NCBI GenBank assembly: GCA_030180135.1
Contig: CM058236.1
Location: 9,693,357 to 9,757,356 of the forward strand
Reading direction: 5' to 3'
Length of the DNA stretch: 64,000 bases
Source of the DNA: Orychophragmus violaceus
Lineage: Eukaryota; Streptophyta; Magnoliopsida; Brassicales; Brassicaceae
Shown: in pieces, positions 23,649 to 35,573 of the stretch
Numbering within the stretch: position 1 is the first letter of the stretch
Layout of the letters: the number at the start of each line of letters is the position of its first letter
Translations under genes and position numbers: made by a program
Notes under the pieces: generated by a model
The model's input: only the letters and a program-made list of their open reading frames with translations
Database searches by the model: none
What the model was told of the DNA's origin: nothing

Positions 23649-24629
23649 GACTATTACATAATTGGATAATGAATATTAAAATCTGGTAGTTAGCAAACAT
23701 ATTTAGCATTGTGCATTGTGTTTATTATTTTTAAAAACCATTTCTCATATTAAGGTTTTCTTTTGATTACATATATGGAAAAATTAGCACTTCTAAATAT
23801 GGCATTTGATCATAACAAGGGAAAACATTTGAAAATCAAGAATCATAAATATCATATAAATTATGTTCACCATTTACTAATTAAAGTGTATTTTCTTTTT
23901 TGGGATTACAAATATGACATGCATCACAAGAATAAGAAACATATTTCTCTTGAATTCACTCCCTCTAACGATAAAAAAGCCTTTGCAACAAATAAAAAAT
24001 GGGATACTTTAAAAAAAAAAGGTATATATTAATAACAAAATTGGCACATCAATACATAGACAAGAAATCAAATAACAACAACACAATATATAACGGAAAA
24101 TAACAAATGTATAATTAAGCTAAATATAATTTAAAGAAATTTGAGTATTAATCCTGTGTGTAGCACGGAATAACTCCTATAATCAGTCACAAATCATATT
24201 TAATTAGATTAAATTTTGAGTATGTGGACTATAAACATATTTAAGGCATGTTTAGCTATTTGATCATCATCAAAATTGAGCGATCTTTAAGTGAAACGAA
24301 ATCCGACAAAATCAAAACATGGAAGATAAGGGATGATATCCGAGATGACTCTGTAAAGATTGAAAAAGATGAGCAAGATGAAATAGAACTACGACAAACT
24401 CTATTCCAATAAATTTTTGGATGATTAGGAGGTTCGAATATGTAAGTTTGTATGTCTCTATAAAACGGATTTAAACCAAAATCATATTAAGAAGAAGAGA
24501 CTCTTTCTAAATAAATGTGTATTTAAAACATTAAATAGTAACAATATTGTTTTACCGTGTATTTAAACCAACTCTAACATGTATTTCGATATTAAGTAAT
24601 AGCCAATGTCAAATCTAAAAACATTAGTC

Positions 24630-24656
24630 CGTGCAACGCACGAGCCATAATACTAA
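24630..24656 (+). mobile_element. Helitron-like 3' terminus (candidate)
   Basis: A perfect short hairpin (cgtgc-aac-gcacg) is followed 10 bases later by CTAA and then a T. This is the layout of Helitron 3' ends (hairpin, about 10 nt, CTRR, inserted between A and T). The 5' end is not identified. Confidence 0.35.
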
Positions 24657-25689
24657 TGTTTAATATTTTCAAATATTGATTGTTCGACTCGGTCCCATGT
24701 TTCCTTTTATAATTTGTTCTAACAAAAACAAATTTGTCATAAAATGGTGCGAATTTCAGTACATCAATTGCTACACAATGCACGAATCCGATTTTTGTAA
24801 GAATATGTCATTTAAGCATTATTTTAAAATTAAGTATGCAATTATTGTATTATTTATCAGGTATGACATTATAAATTAACTAAAGCTTTAAAAAATTAAA
24901 ATTTTACTAAGAAAAATAATGTCAAAGTAATTTCAAAATAATTTATTTATAAATATTATATATATCTTTTTATTTAAATACACATATACATATATTTTAT
25001 TTTCTATTATACCGTAATCTTATAAAAATATTTTTAATCTCTTTTAGTTTTATAATTATTTAAATTCGTAAATATTAAAAATATTGTAAATTAAATTTAT
25101 GATCTACAAAATAATAAAACAAATCTTATGCTCTATTTATATATTCCACAATAATAAATATAACTAAATGACTTAATACAATAATTATTTTAATAATTAT
25201 AAAATCAAATTTAAGTAAATACAACATAAAGCAACGCAAATTTCATGTGTTTTAAAATAATTTATCTTTTTAAATAAAAATTAAAACAAATATGAATTAA
25301 TCTTTAATTTATAAAATGAAGATTTTTAGTGTTAGAATATTAAAATTAGACAAATATATTTTTAACTTAGATAAAAATATTACAGTAGTTAATTTATATT
25401 ATTTGAATATATAAATTGGTTATAGTTAATGTTTCATGATTGCAATATTGGCGATCATCACATAAAATATGCAAATATTTAAATTGTCGGGTTAAAAATA
25501 GATTATCTCATTTTAATTATAGAAATAAAAGGAAAATGGTGTTTCTTAGATGAGTTATGGAAGAAAAGAGATATGTTTTTGGGCAAGGCTAGTATATCAT
25601 CTACGAAGGAGACATATATCATGATGGGAGCATGAATAGAATAGCAGACCGAATCTCTCGCTTTTACATACAAAATTTGAAGCACTTAT

Positions 25690-25973
25690 TTAGGCGATGG
25701 AGTGTATGAAGAGATAGAATCAATAAAAAGTTCCTTTTACTACAGATTGTTCGAACTGGTGAATATAATGTCTACACCCACGTAATAGTCGGCATTTGAA
25801 ATCCATCTGGAAGAAAATGTGTACCGGAAGGAATATTTCACGAGGTTTGTTATCACACATATTTCACGGGCTAACAACAAAAAGATTGATATTTTGGCAT
25901 GAAATTTTCGAATTCAGTCGTGTTATCTTATTTATATAGATCCCGATTCACTGACTTGGCTCACTGAATCTTT
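25690..25973 (+). pseudogene. RNase H-like (RVT_3) fragment
   Basis: A frame with two adjacent stops reads like the plant non-LTR/RNase H family C-terminus: the pattern is STPT..SAFE.HLEE, then F.I.HISRANNKKID.LA, ending DSLTWLTESL. The canonical features are the basic/aromatic block and the final Asp-containing IPR..N..AD.LA-like motif. Frameshifts before 25690 and stops make it a relic. It could derive from a LINE or from the RNase H-like gene family of Arabidopsis relatives. Confidence 0.55.
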
Positions 25974-26589
25974 ATAGATAATTTTATTCTTGGCAAATTT
26001 TTTTTATAGAAACACTAAAATGAATTAGACCAATTCAAGACTTGTTAAATGGATGAACTATCTTACTTATATTAACATATTTTTTTTATAATTATATAAA
26101 GTTGTAAATTTAATTATTAAATACGAAAAACAAAAATAAATTTCATATATAAAGATATAATGTTCCATAAAAAGATAGAAATATTATAGATCAAATCAAA
26201 CTTTTATTACATAATTTTTACAATAAGAATTTTATTAAAGAAAATATTATAAATTTATTTAAAATCATTATACCGCGCCACAATGCATATTAAAACATAG
26301 TAAAAATATTAAACTACTTATGATGGATTGAAGAATTCACGGTAGGGTTAGGAGTTAGGACCCCCCTCCCACTGTAATTTCAAATATGATTGGTTATAAA
26401 TGGCAAGCATATTCGATTTTTTTTTTTCATATACCATGACAATTTGTCTGATTTTTGGTTATATATTAAAACAAAAAGAGATCGTAAAAGCGAAAAACTT
26501 TGGGAGGAAATAAAATTTGCCGACAGGGACTTGTGCATTGGATCGTCATATTTAAATATTTGTTTATTTGTATAATTTAAATCTTTAAA

Positions 26590-26956
26590 GAGAAAAGTCA
26601 TAAAATAGCACAAAAAACATATTTTATCATAAATATAGCACCAAGGAAAATAATTCACATTTTTAGCATTATTTTAATTACAAAGACTTTTATAGTATTA
26701 TATAATTTATGGTTTAGGGTTAATTATTTAGGGTTTAGGGATTATTATTTAGGGTTTAGGGTTTAGTATTTAGGGTTTAGAGTTTATTATTCAAGGTTAG
26801 GGTTTAGTATTTAGGGTTTAGGGTTTAGTATTTAAGATTTAGGGTTAGGGTTAATTTAATGACAAAACATGTTTTTGTGCTATTTTTATGATTTTTCTTC
26901 CTTGGTGCTATATTTTTGACAAATCATGTTTTTTGTGCTATTAATGCGATTTGTCC
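26590..26956. mobile_element. Mutator-type MITE with telomere-like interior
   Basis: 367 bp flanked by a perfect 9 bp direct repeat atctttaaa (26581-26589 and 26957-26965), the size typical of Mutator superfamily insertions. The ends form long imperfect inverted repeats of about 60 bp sharing atagcacaaaaaacat and atagcaccaagga. No coding sequence. The middle is a degenerate TTTAGGG array. Confidence 0.8.
26701..26852 (+). repeat. Interstitial telomere-like repeats (TTTAGGG)n, degenerate
   Basis: About a dozen tttaggg/ttagggt units separated by short AT stretches, in plant telomere (TTTAGGG) phase. They lie entirely between the inverted repeats of the MITE at 26590-26956, so they came with it and are not a chromosome-end remnant. 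Confidence 0.8.
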
Positions 26957-26965
26957 ATCTTTAAA

Positions 26966-27640
26966 TTGGAGTGTCGTTGTTTTATCCAACACAAATCCGT
27001 GTATTTAATAAATTTGTAACCTGGTTATAAACAGCTATCTTCATGGCGGTTAATGTTTGGATCTCTTTTTGACTTAAAACTCTATTTATGATTGTCATAT
27101 TTGGAGTTAGTTAGTGGTCATTCTCTCGACAACAAATGCTAGATTGTAACATCTGTTACGTGGCAAGCCTGATTGGTGAACAGAAAGAAATAGTTTTTAC
27201 ATTTTCTTGGGCTAAATGTAATATCGAAACATGCGTTTTGCGATGCTTCTTAATTTGCGCTGGATACTTAAAGTTGTGAATTTTAAGTTGTTCTTCAGAT
27301 CAAATCCAACGTGTTGAGCATCTGTTTTTGGAGATTTTCATCAGATAATAATAAAGAATATTATCCATAAATATTATAATATATTTCAAAAAATAGAAAT
27401 GATATAGTCTACAGTCAAATTACCAGGAGTCTTCATGATACAATTAGACTGGTAGAAACATAATCTGCAATATGAAAAAAATACTCATTTAACTGTAACA
27501 ACATGTATTATGGTAGAGTCTGGTGAACCACGATCTAACGGAAACGATTTTGTCCAACATAGTCAATAGTGTTTCGCGGATAGTTCCTGGAATGAGAGAG
27601 AAATATTTTCAGATCAAGGGTGGTATAGTTGTTTTAAGGG
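26966..27640. other. AT-rich intergenic DNA
   Basis: No gene seen between the MITE and the RNase H-like relic. Confidence 0.5.
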
Positions 27641-27649
27641 AGATGTTAA

Positions 27650-27965
27650 TGTTATGATGTGTTCAATGAATATTAGACAAAGCCTGTCTCCTCTTCATGT
27701 CAAATTCGAAACACTAATTTGAGCTATTGAATGTATGAAAAAATTTCAACAACCACAAAACAGACTGTTCAGATCTGGCTAAAATTGTGCATGAACCAGA
27801 AAGATGGTCGGATTTCTCAGTCCACATGAAAGAGTTTAAATGAAGGAAGGAGTACTTTACGTCTTTCAAACTCAAGCACAAATCTCGTACAAGAAATTTG
27901 ACAGCGGATAGACTAGTACGGAATGCAATCGAAGAGATTTCATATTGGTCTGAAACCACCACTAT
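27650..27965 (+). pseudogene. Second RNase H-like (RVT_3) fragment
   Basis: Starts with a SLSPLHVKFE-LI-AIECMKKF pattern (family form: SPL.AE.EAL.WA...M) and continues in a second frame with CSDLAKIVHEPERWSDFSVH. It ends TRNLTADRLVRNAI, the equivalent of the IPR..N..AD.LA.. motif. In-frame stops at the Trp and other positions and one frameshift show decay. It lies about 2 kb from the first such fragment in the same orientation. Confidence 0.6.
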
Positions 27966-28136
27966 GGATAATAGATAGTTATGTTCTTTTGAATCTTGTT
28001 ACCAAAAACGAAATCGTATGTTTTGCGCTATAAAACTATGAAGAATTTATTTGACTAAAGGCTATGTCTTTAAAAAAAAAAAAATCAACACTACATGCTA
28101 TGTTAAATTTACGAATTGCAATATATTAAGAGAATA

Positions 28137-28162
28137 CTAGTATTTGATCCGCGTTGAGCGCG
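28137..28162 (-). mobile_element. Helitron-like 3' terminus (candidate)
   Basis: On the minus strand a hairpin (cgcg-ctcaa-cgcg) is followed after 9 bases by CTAG and a T, again the Helitron 3' layout. The AT-rich DNA up to about 29300 would then be the body of a non-autonomous copy. Its TC start is not identified. Confidence 0.35.
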
Positions 28163-29331
28163 AATTTTTTTTAATTATAAATCAAACTTTATATTACACA
28201 TTTTCTTTGTGCAGTTTAAAAAAAATGTTATGGTGTAAATATTTGATTTTAATTTTATATTTTTATATTTAGGATGTATTTGGGGTATTTGATTTCCATT
28301 ACAATTACGATTTGATCAGATTTATTGAATTATAAATTTATTATTTTGATTTAGTTTTGATTTTAAAATAAAATGGTTTATATATTTAATTTTTTTTATT
28401 GATTTTGCTTTGGACTTCATTGTTTTTGTTTTTTAGATATTCCAGTTTTAGATTTTAGGCAATTGGGTTTTATCTATGATTTTATAATTAAAATTTTAAT
28501 TTTATATTTGAATCAAAATTATTTTCTGAGCTTCACTATATAATTTATTTATTTATTGTAGAATTAATCCTTCTGTTTATGTTATTATGTGGATTGTATT
28601 ATGTAATCTATTTTACTTGAAAATAAAAAATAAAACTAAGCACACATATTTTTTATTTAAAAATTCGTATTTTCTGAAATAAAATTCTATAATTTTATCA
28701 AGTTTATTATATTAAAAAATTCATTATCTTTGGTTTGGTTTTGATTTTACAATTTAAATACTATGATTTAGACATTTTGTTTGTCTTTTTGAAAAAATGT
28801 CGAAAACATGAATTTCTATTTTTATAAATCAAAATTTAACTAATATTACTTTATAATAATGTTTTAATTATAATTACGAATTTAATTTATTTTTCCAAAA
28901 ATTGAAATTTTTTTTTGTAAGATTTGATTGGGAGAAAAAAGAAAAATAGAAGATATTAAAAATATTATGAGTTAATTACTGATAAATTGATATTGAAATT
29001 TTTTACTTTAATGAATATTTAAATGACAATAACATATTAAATAATAAACATGGTAAAAAATGTTATTTTTATAACGCTCTTCTGTTTAATATAATAGATG
29101 TTAGGATATAAAGTCCAAAGATCCAAATCATAAAGATCAACACTAAATAGTTTTAGATCTCTTATATAAAGGATATAAATATCTAAGGTTTTCAGATAAG
29201 TCAATCTTTTCCTCTTAATTTTAAAAAGGTTATGTATTTTTCTCTTTAGCCCAAAATTTGTAGTAGTAGAACATATATTTGGTTGTATTGTAATCTTTGA
29301 ATTTTTCAATCTAGTGGAAGTATAGGGACAA
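28163..29331. other. AT-rich DNA, no supported gene
   Basis: Strongly AT-rich with T/A runs. Small open frames (for example 29037-29309 minus) are not convincing. Confidence 0.45.
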
Positions 29332-29952
29332 ATGTCTCCTTCCCCATACGTACCCGTTAGAGCCCATGAATTGTGTGAACAACTTGTATGTATTCGTTTA
29401 TCTTCTTATTTGCAGATATGTCGTGTGTTTGCAGAGAAAAACCTCACAAGTGGCATTAAAACTATCAGGTTAAATAGAATGATAAGGCTGATCCGCGATA
29501 GCCGTAGTTACAAAGATCTCATATCAAAGGAACTAACCAATCAGAAGTTTCAAGTGGAAAAGTCTGATGGTAGAAGTGGTTTTGTCTTGTGAAAACATAG
29601 GTGATGTATCGGTTGGAGATCACTGGGTTAAGACTCCATTCTCAAGGATGATGCAACACTTTATTCTGATTCTAAGAAATATGATGAAGGAACATTACCT
29701 AAGATTGATCCCAAGAAGGATGCGATGGATAAGAAAGTTAATAGTCTCTTAAGTATGTGCCTTTTGAACTCTAATGATTCACAATTAATAGAATATTTTT
29801 TGGACATACGAGTTCAAGACAACATTGTTGGTAATCGGGGATGGTGGTGGGACGACTTTCCTGAGTGTGCCATTATCCATCATACCGCTGAAGCACACTT
29901 CCCCAACTCCTATGTGCACTGGATTACGACGAGGGTTGTAACTCTTTCTTAA
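29332..29952 (+). pseudogene. Unidentified decayed gene fragment
   Basis: Three overlapping frames (29332-29592, 29567-29752, 29725-29952) each carry protein-like sequence: charged RDSRSYKDLISKELTNQKF, then SVGDHWVKTPFSRDD-type sequence after a shift, then RGWWWDDFPE and HFPNSYVHW. The change of frame and composition suggest one former exon set. I recognise no family. Confidence 0.35.
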
Positions 29953-30464
29953 GTTAATTATATTACAAGGTTTGAAGGTGAAGTCTCATGTAGAGATATT
30001 GGGATGAAGTCTCCTCGCAAAAAAAATACAATGAGACTTCAGCCTGAAATTTCTTGTCAGACTCAAGTCAAGTTTGTTGCTTTTCTGTCTTTTTGTTTTG
30101 TAGTTTGACAATTTCATTGCTTTTGTGTCTTGTATTTGATATTCTTGAAAAGAAATGAAGCTACTTAGATTAATCTTAGTAGAACTAACCATTACATAAA
30201 TTTTTACATTGGGAGCAAAAGGATTTGAATTCAAAACCGTTCACATCGAAATCCTAGTTCCTCTTGCTTCGCCGCTCATTTTTCCCAGAAGCCTAATTTC
30301 GACCTAATTTCATTGTCATCTGCCGAGCTAGGTTAAAACAAGCTTTAAGAATCACTAATTGAAAACCCTAAGGTTCTTTATATCTTTAGATATGAAGAAT
30401 CGAGATCTTATAATTGGTCCTTTTTTGGGGAATTATCTAGTCTTTAAAAACACCACCCGCAAAG

Positions 30465-31255
30465 ATGACCAACAACGCATCTCCGACGCGGAAGGATTCA
30501 ACAATCAGCGACCGCGGAGCCAGTGAGCATGCACCTATCGTTCACGAGGTCAGCGACCACGAGCCCATGGACCATGAGGCCGATTATCAAAGCAAATATC
30601 TTGAGGACGACAATCAATATCAACAGCAAAAGGAAGACAAAACCAACACACTAACCAACAAAAATGATAAACAGATCGAAGCAGACTCCATCTACGCCAT
30701 GCTTCTAGAAAAAATCGACAGCATAACAAACTGCTAAGGATGACCACCACACAAGTCAATCGACCGCGGAGCCAGTGAGCATGCACCTATCGTTCACGAG
30801 GTCAGCGACCACGAGCCCATGGACCATGAGGCCGATTATCAAAGCAAATATCTTGAGGACGACAATCAATATCGACAGCAAAAGGAAGACAAAACCAACA
30901 CACTAACCAACAAAAATGATAAACAGATCGAAGCAGACTCCATCTACGCCATGCTTCTAGAAAAAAATCGACTAGCATAACAAACTGCTAAGGATGACCA
31001 CCACACAAGTCAACGAATTGTGTGCCGAGTAGGACAAGCTACCCTCAGACCAACGAGCAAGGGAGCCATCCAAATCACAACAGAGCCTCTTAAAAAAAAA
31101 TCCAAAGATGGCCTCACCAGATAACTGACCTTCGGATCTCTTGAATACAATACCGTTCAGGAAGCATCTACTCGAGGATCAAACAAAGATAACGCTTACC
31201 ATCATGAATTAAGAGAACTAAAGGACAGCCTCAAAGAGATGAAAATAAAAAGTAT
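30465..31255 (+). pseudogene. Gypsy-B gag fragment with internal tandem duplication
   Basis: ATG at 30465 opens a 90-codon hydrophilic, acidic frame (MTNNASPTRKDST...) of the kind that starts Tat gag proteins. A 252 bp block (30510-30760) is repeated at 30762-31013; the second copy has two extra bases that break its frame. Downstream remnants to about 31255 include charged helical sequence. No capsid or zinc knuckle is left. Confidence 0.6.
30510..31013 (+). repeat. 252 bp tandem duplication in Gypsy-B gag
   Basis: Units at 30510-30760 and 30762-31013 are nearly identical (caa/cga difference at 30624/30876 and a small indel near 30970). They share the start gaccgcggagccagtgagca and the end caccacacaagtcaa. 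Confidence 0.92.
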
Positions 31256-31259
31256 GCTC

Positions 31260-32250
31260 GCTCCACTAAGATTTTCTTTATTACATCTTTGTATGAACTA
31301 CGAGTGGCTTGATTCTTCTTCGGAAGATACATAGACAACCTTAGTCGATACAACCACATTACCTTAATAAAATATATTTTTACACTTCTCATGTCCAACG
31401 CGTAGCATCTCTTTTGAGCTGAACATCGTTCTCACCTTTCTCTAAGTCGTGCATCGTTCTCGCATCTCTTTTAAGTCCGAGCATCATTCTTGCATTCTCT
31501 TTAAATCTGAGCATCATTCTCGTGGCTCTTTAAAGCCTAGAATTATTCTCGCTTCTCTTTAAAGCCGAGCATCATCGCTCTCAGACGTATCTTTCCTTTA
31601 AAACGCAAATCCGTGCATTATCCTCGCTAACACTCCCACGCCGATCATTGTTCATAAAAAAACAATTTGTCGTAGAGCCGAGATCCTTAGCTCGCAAAAT
31701 TTGAGTGAAACATGGCTCGGATGTAAGCTGAGCATCCAGTAAGACTCGCATAAATTAGCATCACACTTCCTGGCTAGGAATGTGGTCTTCTTTACATGAT
31801 GAGATGCGTATCAGCCTCAAAACTGGACGCTACAAAACTCTTTGTAAGGAAACTCGATATCCGTCTCGCAACTAAAAACGGGTACAACCCGTATGTTTTC
31901 TGAGATGAGCGATAATAAATAAGACAGGTCCTTAAGCCTTGCTTATTCGACTTGTTCTTCTAACGGCAAAGCTAAGCATGAATAAGCCTCGCAGACCCGG
32001 AATGAAGCAAACATAAGTCTTACAATTTTATTAAGCGGTCTATTCTCATTCTCTATGACCGTCGACTTCTCAATAGTCGCGTCATTACAAATTAATACGC
32101 AGTGCCGTCCCCATGAGCATTGTCGATGTTTCACTCAAACGACCTAAACAGCTAAAAAGTAACACATTCTACATGTTCGTACAAAACTAAGTTAAGGAGA
32201 AAAAACAAGTCTTTTTTACTTGTCAACAAAACAAAAAGAAACGAAAATAC
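31260..32250 (+). other. Gypsy-B post-pol region with sub-repeats
   Basis: Non-coding spacer between deleted pol and the antisense ORF. At 31395-31580 a phrase of about 40 bp (gagcatcattctcgc...tctctttaaagcc) recurs five or six times with drift. Such variable tandem repeats 3' of integrase are characteristic of Tat/Ogre elements. Confidence 0.55.
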
Positions 32251-32329
32251 TTCCATAATTAAAATAAAGAAAAGGGTTCCGATACATAGAAAAAATAAGA
32301 AAATAAGTTAATACTATAAAACAAGGGAA

Positions 32330-35201
32330 ATTCAGGCTTGCTCGACATATAGGATTGTCTCTGCCACTTTCTCTCCTTCAGCCTGAACCACGTTTTCAGC
32401 ATGCTCCTGAGCTTGACTTGAAGGAGAAACTTGATCTTGATCAGTCGCAGTCCGCTCGTCCCTCTTCTCCTCGGCTCCGTCTTCACCATCAGCCTGCTTG
32501 GTTTTATCAATAGAAACACCATCTTGGGAAGGAAGAATGGCGCCCTTGTTCTATCCGTACTCATCTTTATTGCGAGTAACGATAGTAGGAGAGTCATGAC
32601 TTTGATCGATCAGAAGGTGAGAGATCGGCGAAAGAACGAAATCACTTGCATATATCATTAACACATCCATCTCTTCGATCTCGTCATCCAACTCTTTTTC
32701 ATCCTCAGCAGGTTGATCCATCATAGACTCGGGATGTCAACCCCTTGACTGATTAATTTTGAGGCATCTCTTGGTGCCGCTTATCTGGCCCTGCTCGACT
32801 TGATTCACTTTGACCATTTCTTGTTCTTCAACGTACTTCACGAACTTGTCAAAGTGAGACTAGACCTTCGCCGCCATCATAGCCTCAACTCGCAGTTGAT
32901 TTTTACGGACAACTTCTGTACGGGAATCTCAAAGATGTTTCACATCGGCCTTCATCTCATCATGCACGATAAGAGTGGCCTTTTGCAATTCGCCCAACTC
33001 TCTGATTAGTCGATCTTTATCCTCTATGAGGGTCTCTTCTTTCTTCATAAGAGTGTCACATTTCTCTGTCAACTTCTTAATAAACACACCTCTTTTCAGC
33101 TCTTTCTCGGCAGCTAGATCCGCCAAGGCTTTTTTTTAATCAGAAGTCATATTCCAGGATCACCTGGTTTGACTCACCCGCAACCTGAAACCATTGAATT
33201 TGCTAACAATCACTTTTATAAAAATAGTGGAACAATTTAAAAAAATATTGACTAACCACAGCCTTATCATGCTTCAGATCGATGTATGCTTTAGGCTCCA
33301 GCAAATCCTTGATCGGCAGGAAATCCTTCACCGAGCCTCTTATGCAGGAGAGCAGGTCAGCGCAAGCCTTCGGGTTATTAATGAACTCAAATGTGTTCTT
33401 ATATTGATATTCAAGATCATGAATTGAAGATGTCTGGTCCGCTGCTTACTCCTTATCGACCTCTTTCTCTGCGGCTTTCTCTTTTGCTAAGTCTTTCTAA
33501 ATGACCTACTTCTTGGTTAAGTCTTCAACGGCCTTATTTTTGGTAAGTTTTAAGCAGCCTTCTTCTTGAAGGGCTTTCTACAGCAGGCTTCTCGGAAGCC
33601 AACCTCTTCCTCGACGGAGCATCGTCCTTGGTGACCGTGGAAGTATTATCTACAACACTAGACTTCTTTCCAGTACTTTTTATTAGAGGACGGCTCCATG
33701 GCAGCCTAATCAACATGCTTCTCAACTTGAGTTAAAGTGAGAGATTTCTCTTTTCCCGACTCACTCGCTGGAGCATCCTGATTTGTAGGTCTTTGTTAGC
33801 AAGCTTCTGTGAGTAGTCGACCACAATCCTCTTGATTTCTCTCATTCTCTTCTCATATGGATGGATGGTGGCTGAAGTATCCCAAACAAGTGAAAGCACA
33901 AAAAATCGTTAAAGGGGGAACAACCAAATTATGATCTCCAAACTCAAAATTAAAACTTACTCATAATCCTCGTAAGCTGCCTTTAACGACTAATCTCGGA
34001 CCAACGACGACGATTGAGAACCCTGATCGTCTCAATGTGCGGGAAGAAGTTGTCAGGATAAGGCTTGGTAAACAGGTGTCGAACTTCACAAAAAGGGAGC
34101 GAGTCGTAACTACCAAAGCATGTGTTCCACGATGACCTAAATTCTCTACTCGGATCTGGGAAGATCAAAGAAAAAATCTCAACATAGAAGTAATGCTTCT
34201 GCCAATGATGAACCTTGTTTGGACGACCAATTATGTCACTCTGTTCAAATTGCATATTTACATACACACAGTCCATACCATACTTTATTGTACTGATCGA
34301 GGTAATTTCCTCAAACTTTCTGCTACTTACTGTTTTATCGCACTCGTCGGAAAGCACTAGTAAGCCCACCATATAACTATCTCACAACAAGCACAATATA
34401 AAACGAGAAGGTCGTGAGGAGGAAACTAGAGGTTTGCAGTTATTAAAGAACGATTCATATAAGCAATGGTAAGTAGGCCGCACAGTCCATGGCCGATCTC
34501 TTGGAGAAGGGATAAAACACGAATACCCGAGGAGCACGGCAAGAAAAGAAAGTATCCTTGACCGCCTCGTCCGTCGACCATGTGGGGTAAACATTCTCTA
34601 ACAACTCCATTGGAATGACCGCTATGTCTTCTTCGCCGACCGCACAATTATCTTCACCACTGTTTCCAATGCCCCCTTCTTCAGCATGATTGTCATCTAG
34701 GATTTCACCATTTTTTCGTCGTTGTCACTCTTATCAAAATTATCCAAGTATTCGTTCAAAAGTTGTCTCGTCCGTCGACCATGTGGGGCAAACGTTCTCT
34801 AACAACTCCCATGGAATAACTGCTAGGTCTTCTTTACCGACCGTACAATTATCTTCACCACTGTTTCCAATGCCCCGTTTTCAGCATGATTGTCATCCAG
34901 GCTTTCACCATTTTTTTCGTCGTCGTCACTCTTTCCAAAATTATCCAAGTCTTCGTTCAAAAGTTGAGGAATCACGAATTCATGCCGACCCAAATTTTGA
35001 ACGGCACCTTCGCTTTCAGCAAGTTCACGTTGACGCTCAAACTCTTTCATTAAATCATGTGCCGAATGACCACTAATATCTGAAGTCTCTCGACGATGAA
35101 ACAAATGCATTTTACTAGCTGCCAGAACTATTCTCGGAAGAGGACAGAACAACAACAACAATCGACATCCCTTTGTCCTCAAAGCAACGGATCAAAGACA
35201 T
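32330..35201 (-). pseudogene. Antisense extra ORF of Gypsy-B
   Basis: Starts at ATG 35201 (MSLIRCFEDKGM, parallel to MCLIRCSGNKDK of Gypsy-C). The order follows the Gypsy-C copy: an acidic region with EFERQRELAESEGAVQ (about 34990-35080), the conserved core around 33983-34372 (MVGLLVLS...FEEITSIS...RPNKVHHWQKHYFYV...SSWNTCFG...FTKPYPDNFFP), a Lys/Ser-rich linker (about 33534-33725), then a coiled coil (32929-33126). An intron at about 33189-33254 (GTTAGT...TTTCAG) is at the same site as in Gypsy-C, while the first intron is reduced to about 30 nt. Frame breaks are frequent. Function unknown. Confidence 0.65.
34566..34966 (-). repeat. 201 bp tandem duplication inside the Gypsy-B antisense ORF
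   Basis: Copies start at 34566 and 34767 (ctcgtccgtcgaccatgtgggg). The period of 201 bp equals 67 codons and so would not shift the frame. They differ at several bases, so the duplication is not fresh. Confidence 0.88.
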
Positions 35202-35573
35202 TTTTCTATGAAGAATGGATGAAGAACAAAGGGAGAGTAGGAATTCTAGATATAAAAGCTAATAAAATACGGTGAAGGCACGACGGAGAAACGAGCCAAA
35301 AATTAAACGAGAGAGATAAAAGGAAAAGTACCTTTTCGTCTTGAGAAAAAGTGAGAAATGAGAAGGGAGGAGGATTTTGTAGTAGAAATAATGCGGTTCT
35401 CGAAGAAGACATCATCATTAAACCTAGGCGACACTTTGTTCTTCTCACCTATGAAACGCTTGAACTGATATCCAGTTTTACTGGCCAATTTTAACCGGTT
35501 AACGAACCATCCATATCAGTCCCAAATTCGACGATCATCATTCAGTTCGAATCGCTGAACTAGGGGGACTTAT

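Larger units (their letters stand above)
22690..25630. other. AT-rich intergenic DNA, no supported gene
   Basis: Low-complexity, AT-rich sequence. Short open frames (for example 23763-24032 plus) lack coding character. It contains an (AT)n tract and a Helitron-like terminus, listed separately. Confidence 0.5.

Noticed and set aside
26701..26852. Interstitial telomere tract as evidence of an ancient chromosome fusion
   Set aside because: The array lies wholly inside a MITE with 9 bp target repeats, so it arrived by transposition.
30550..30786. Minus-strand 78-codon ORF over the gag duplication
   Set aside because: Shadow frame of the gag coding sequence.
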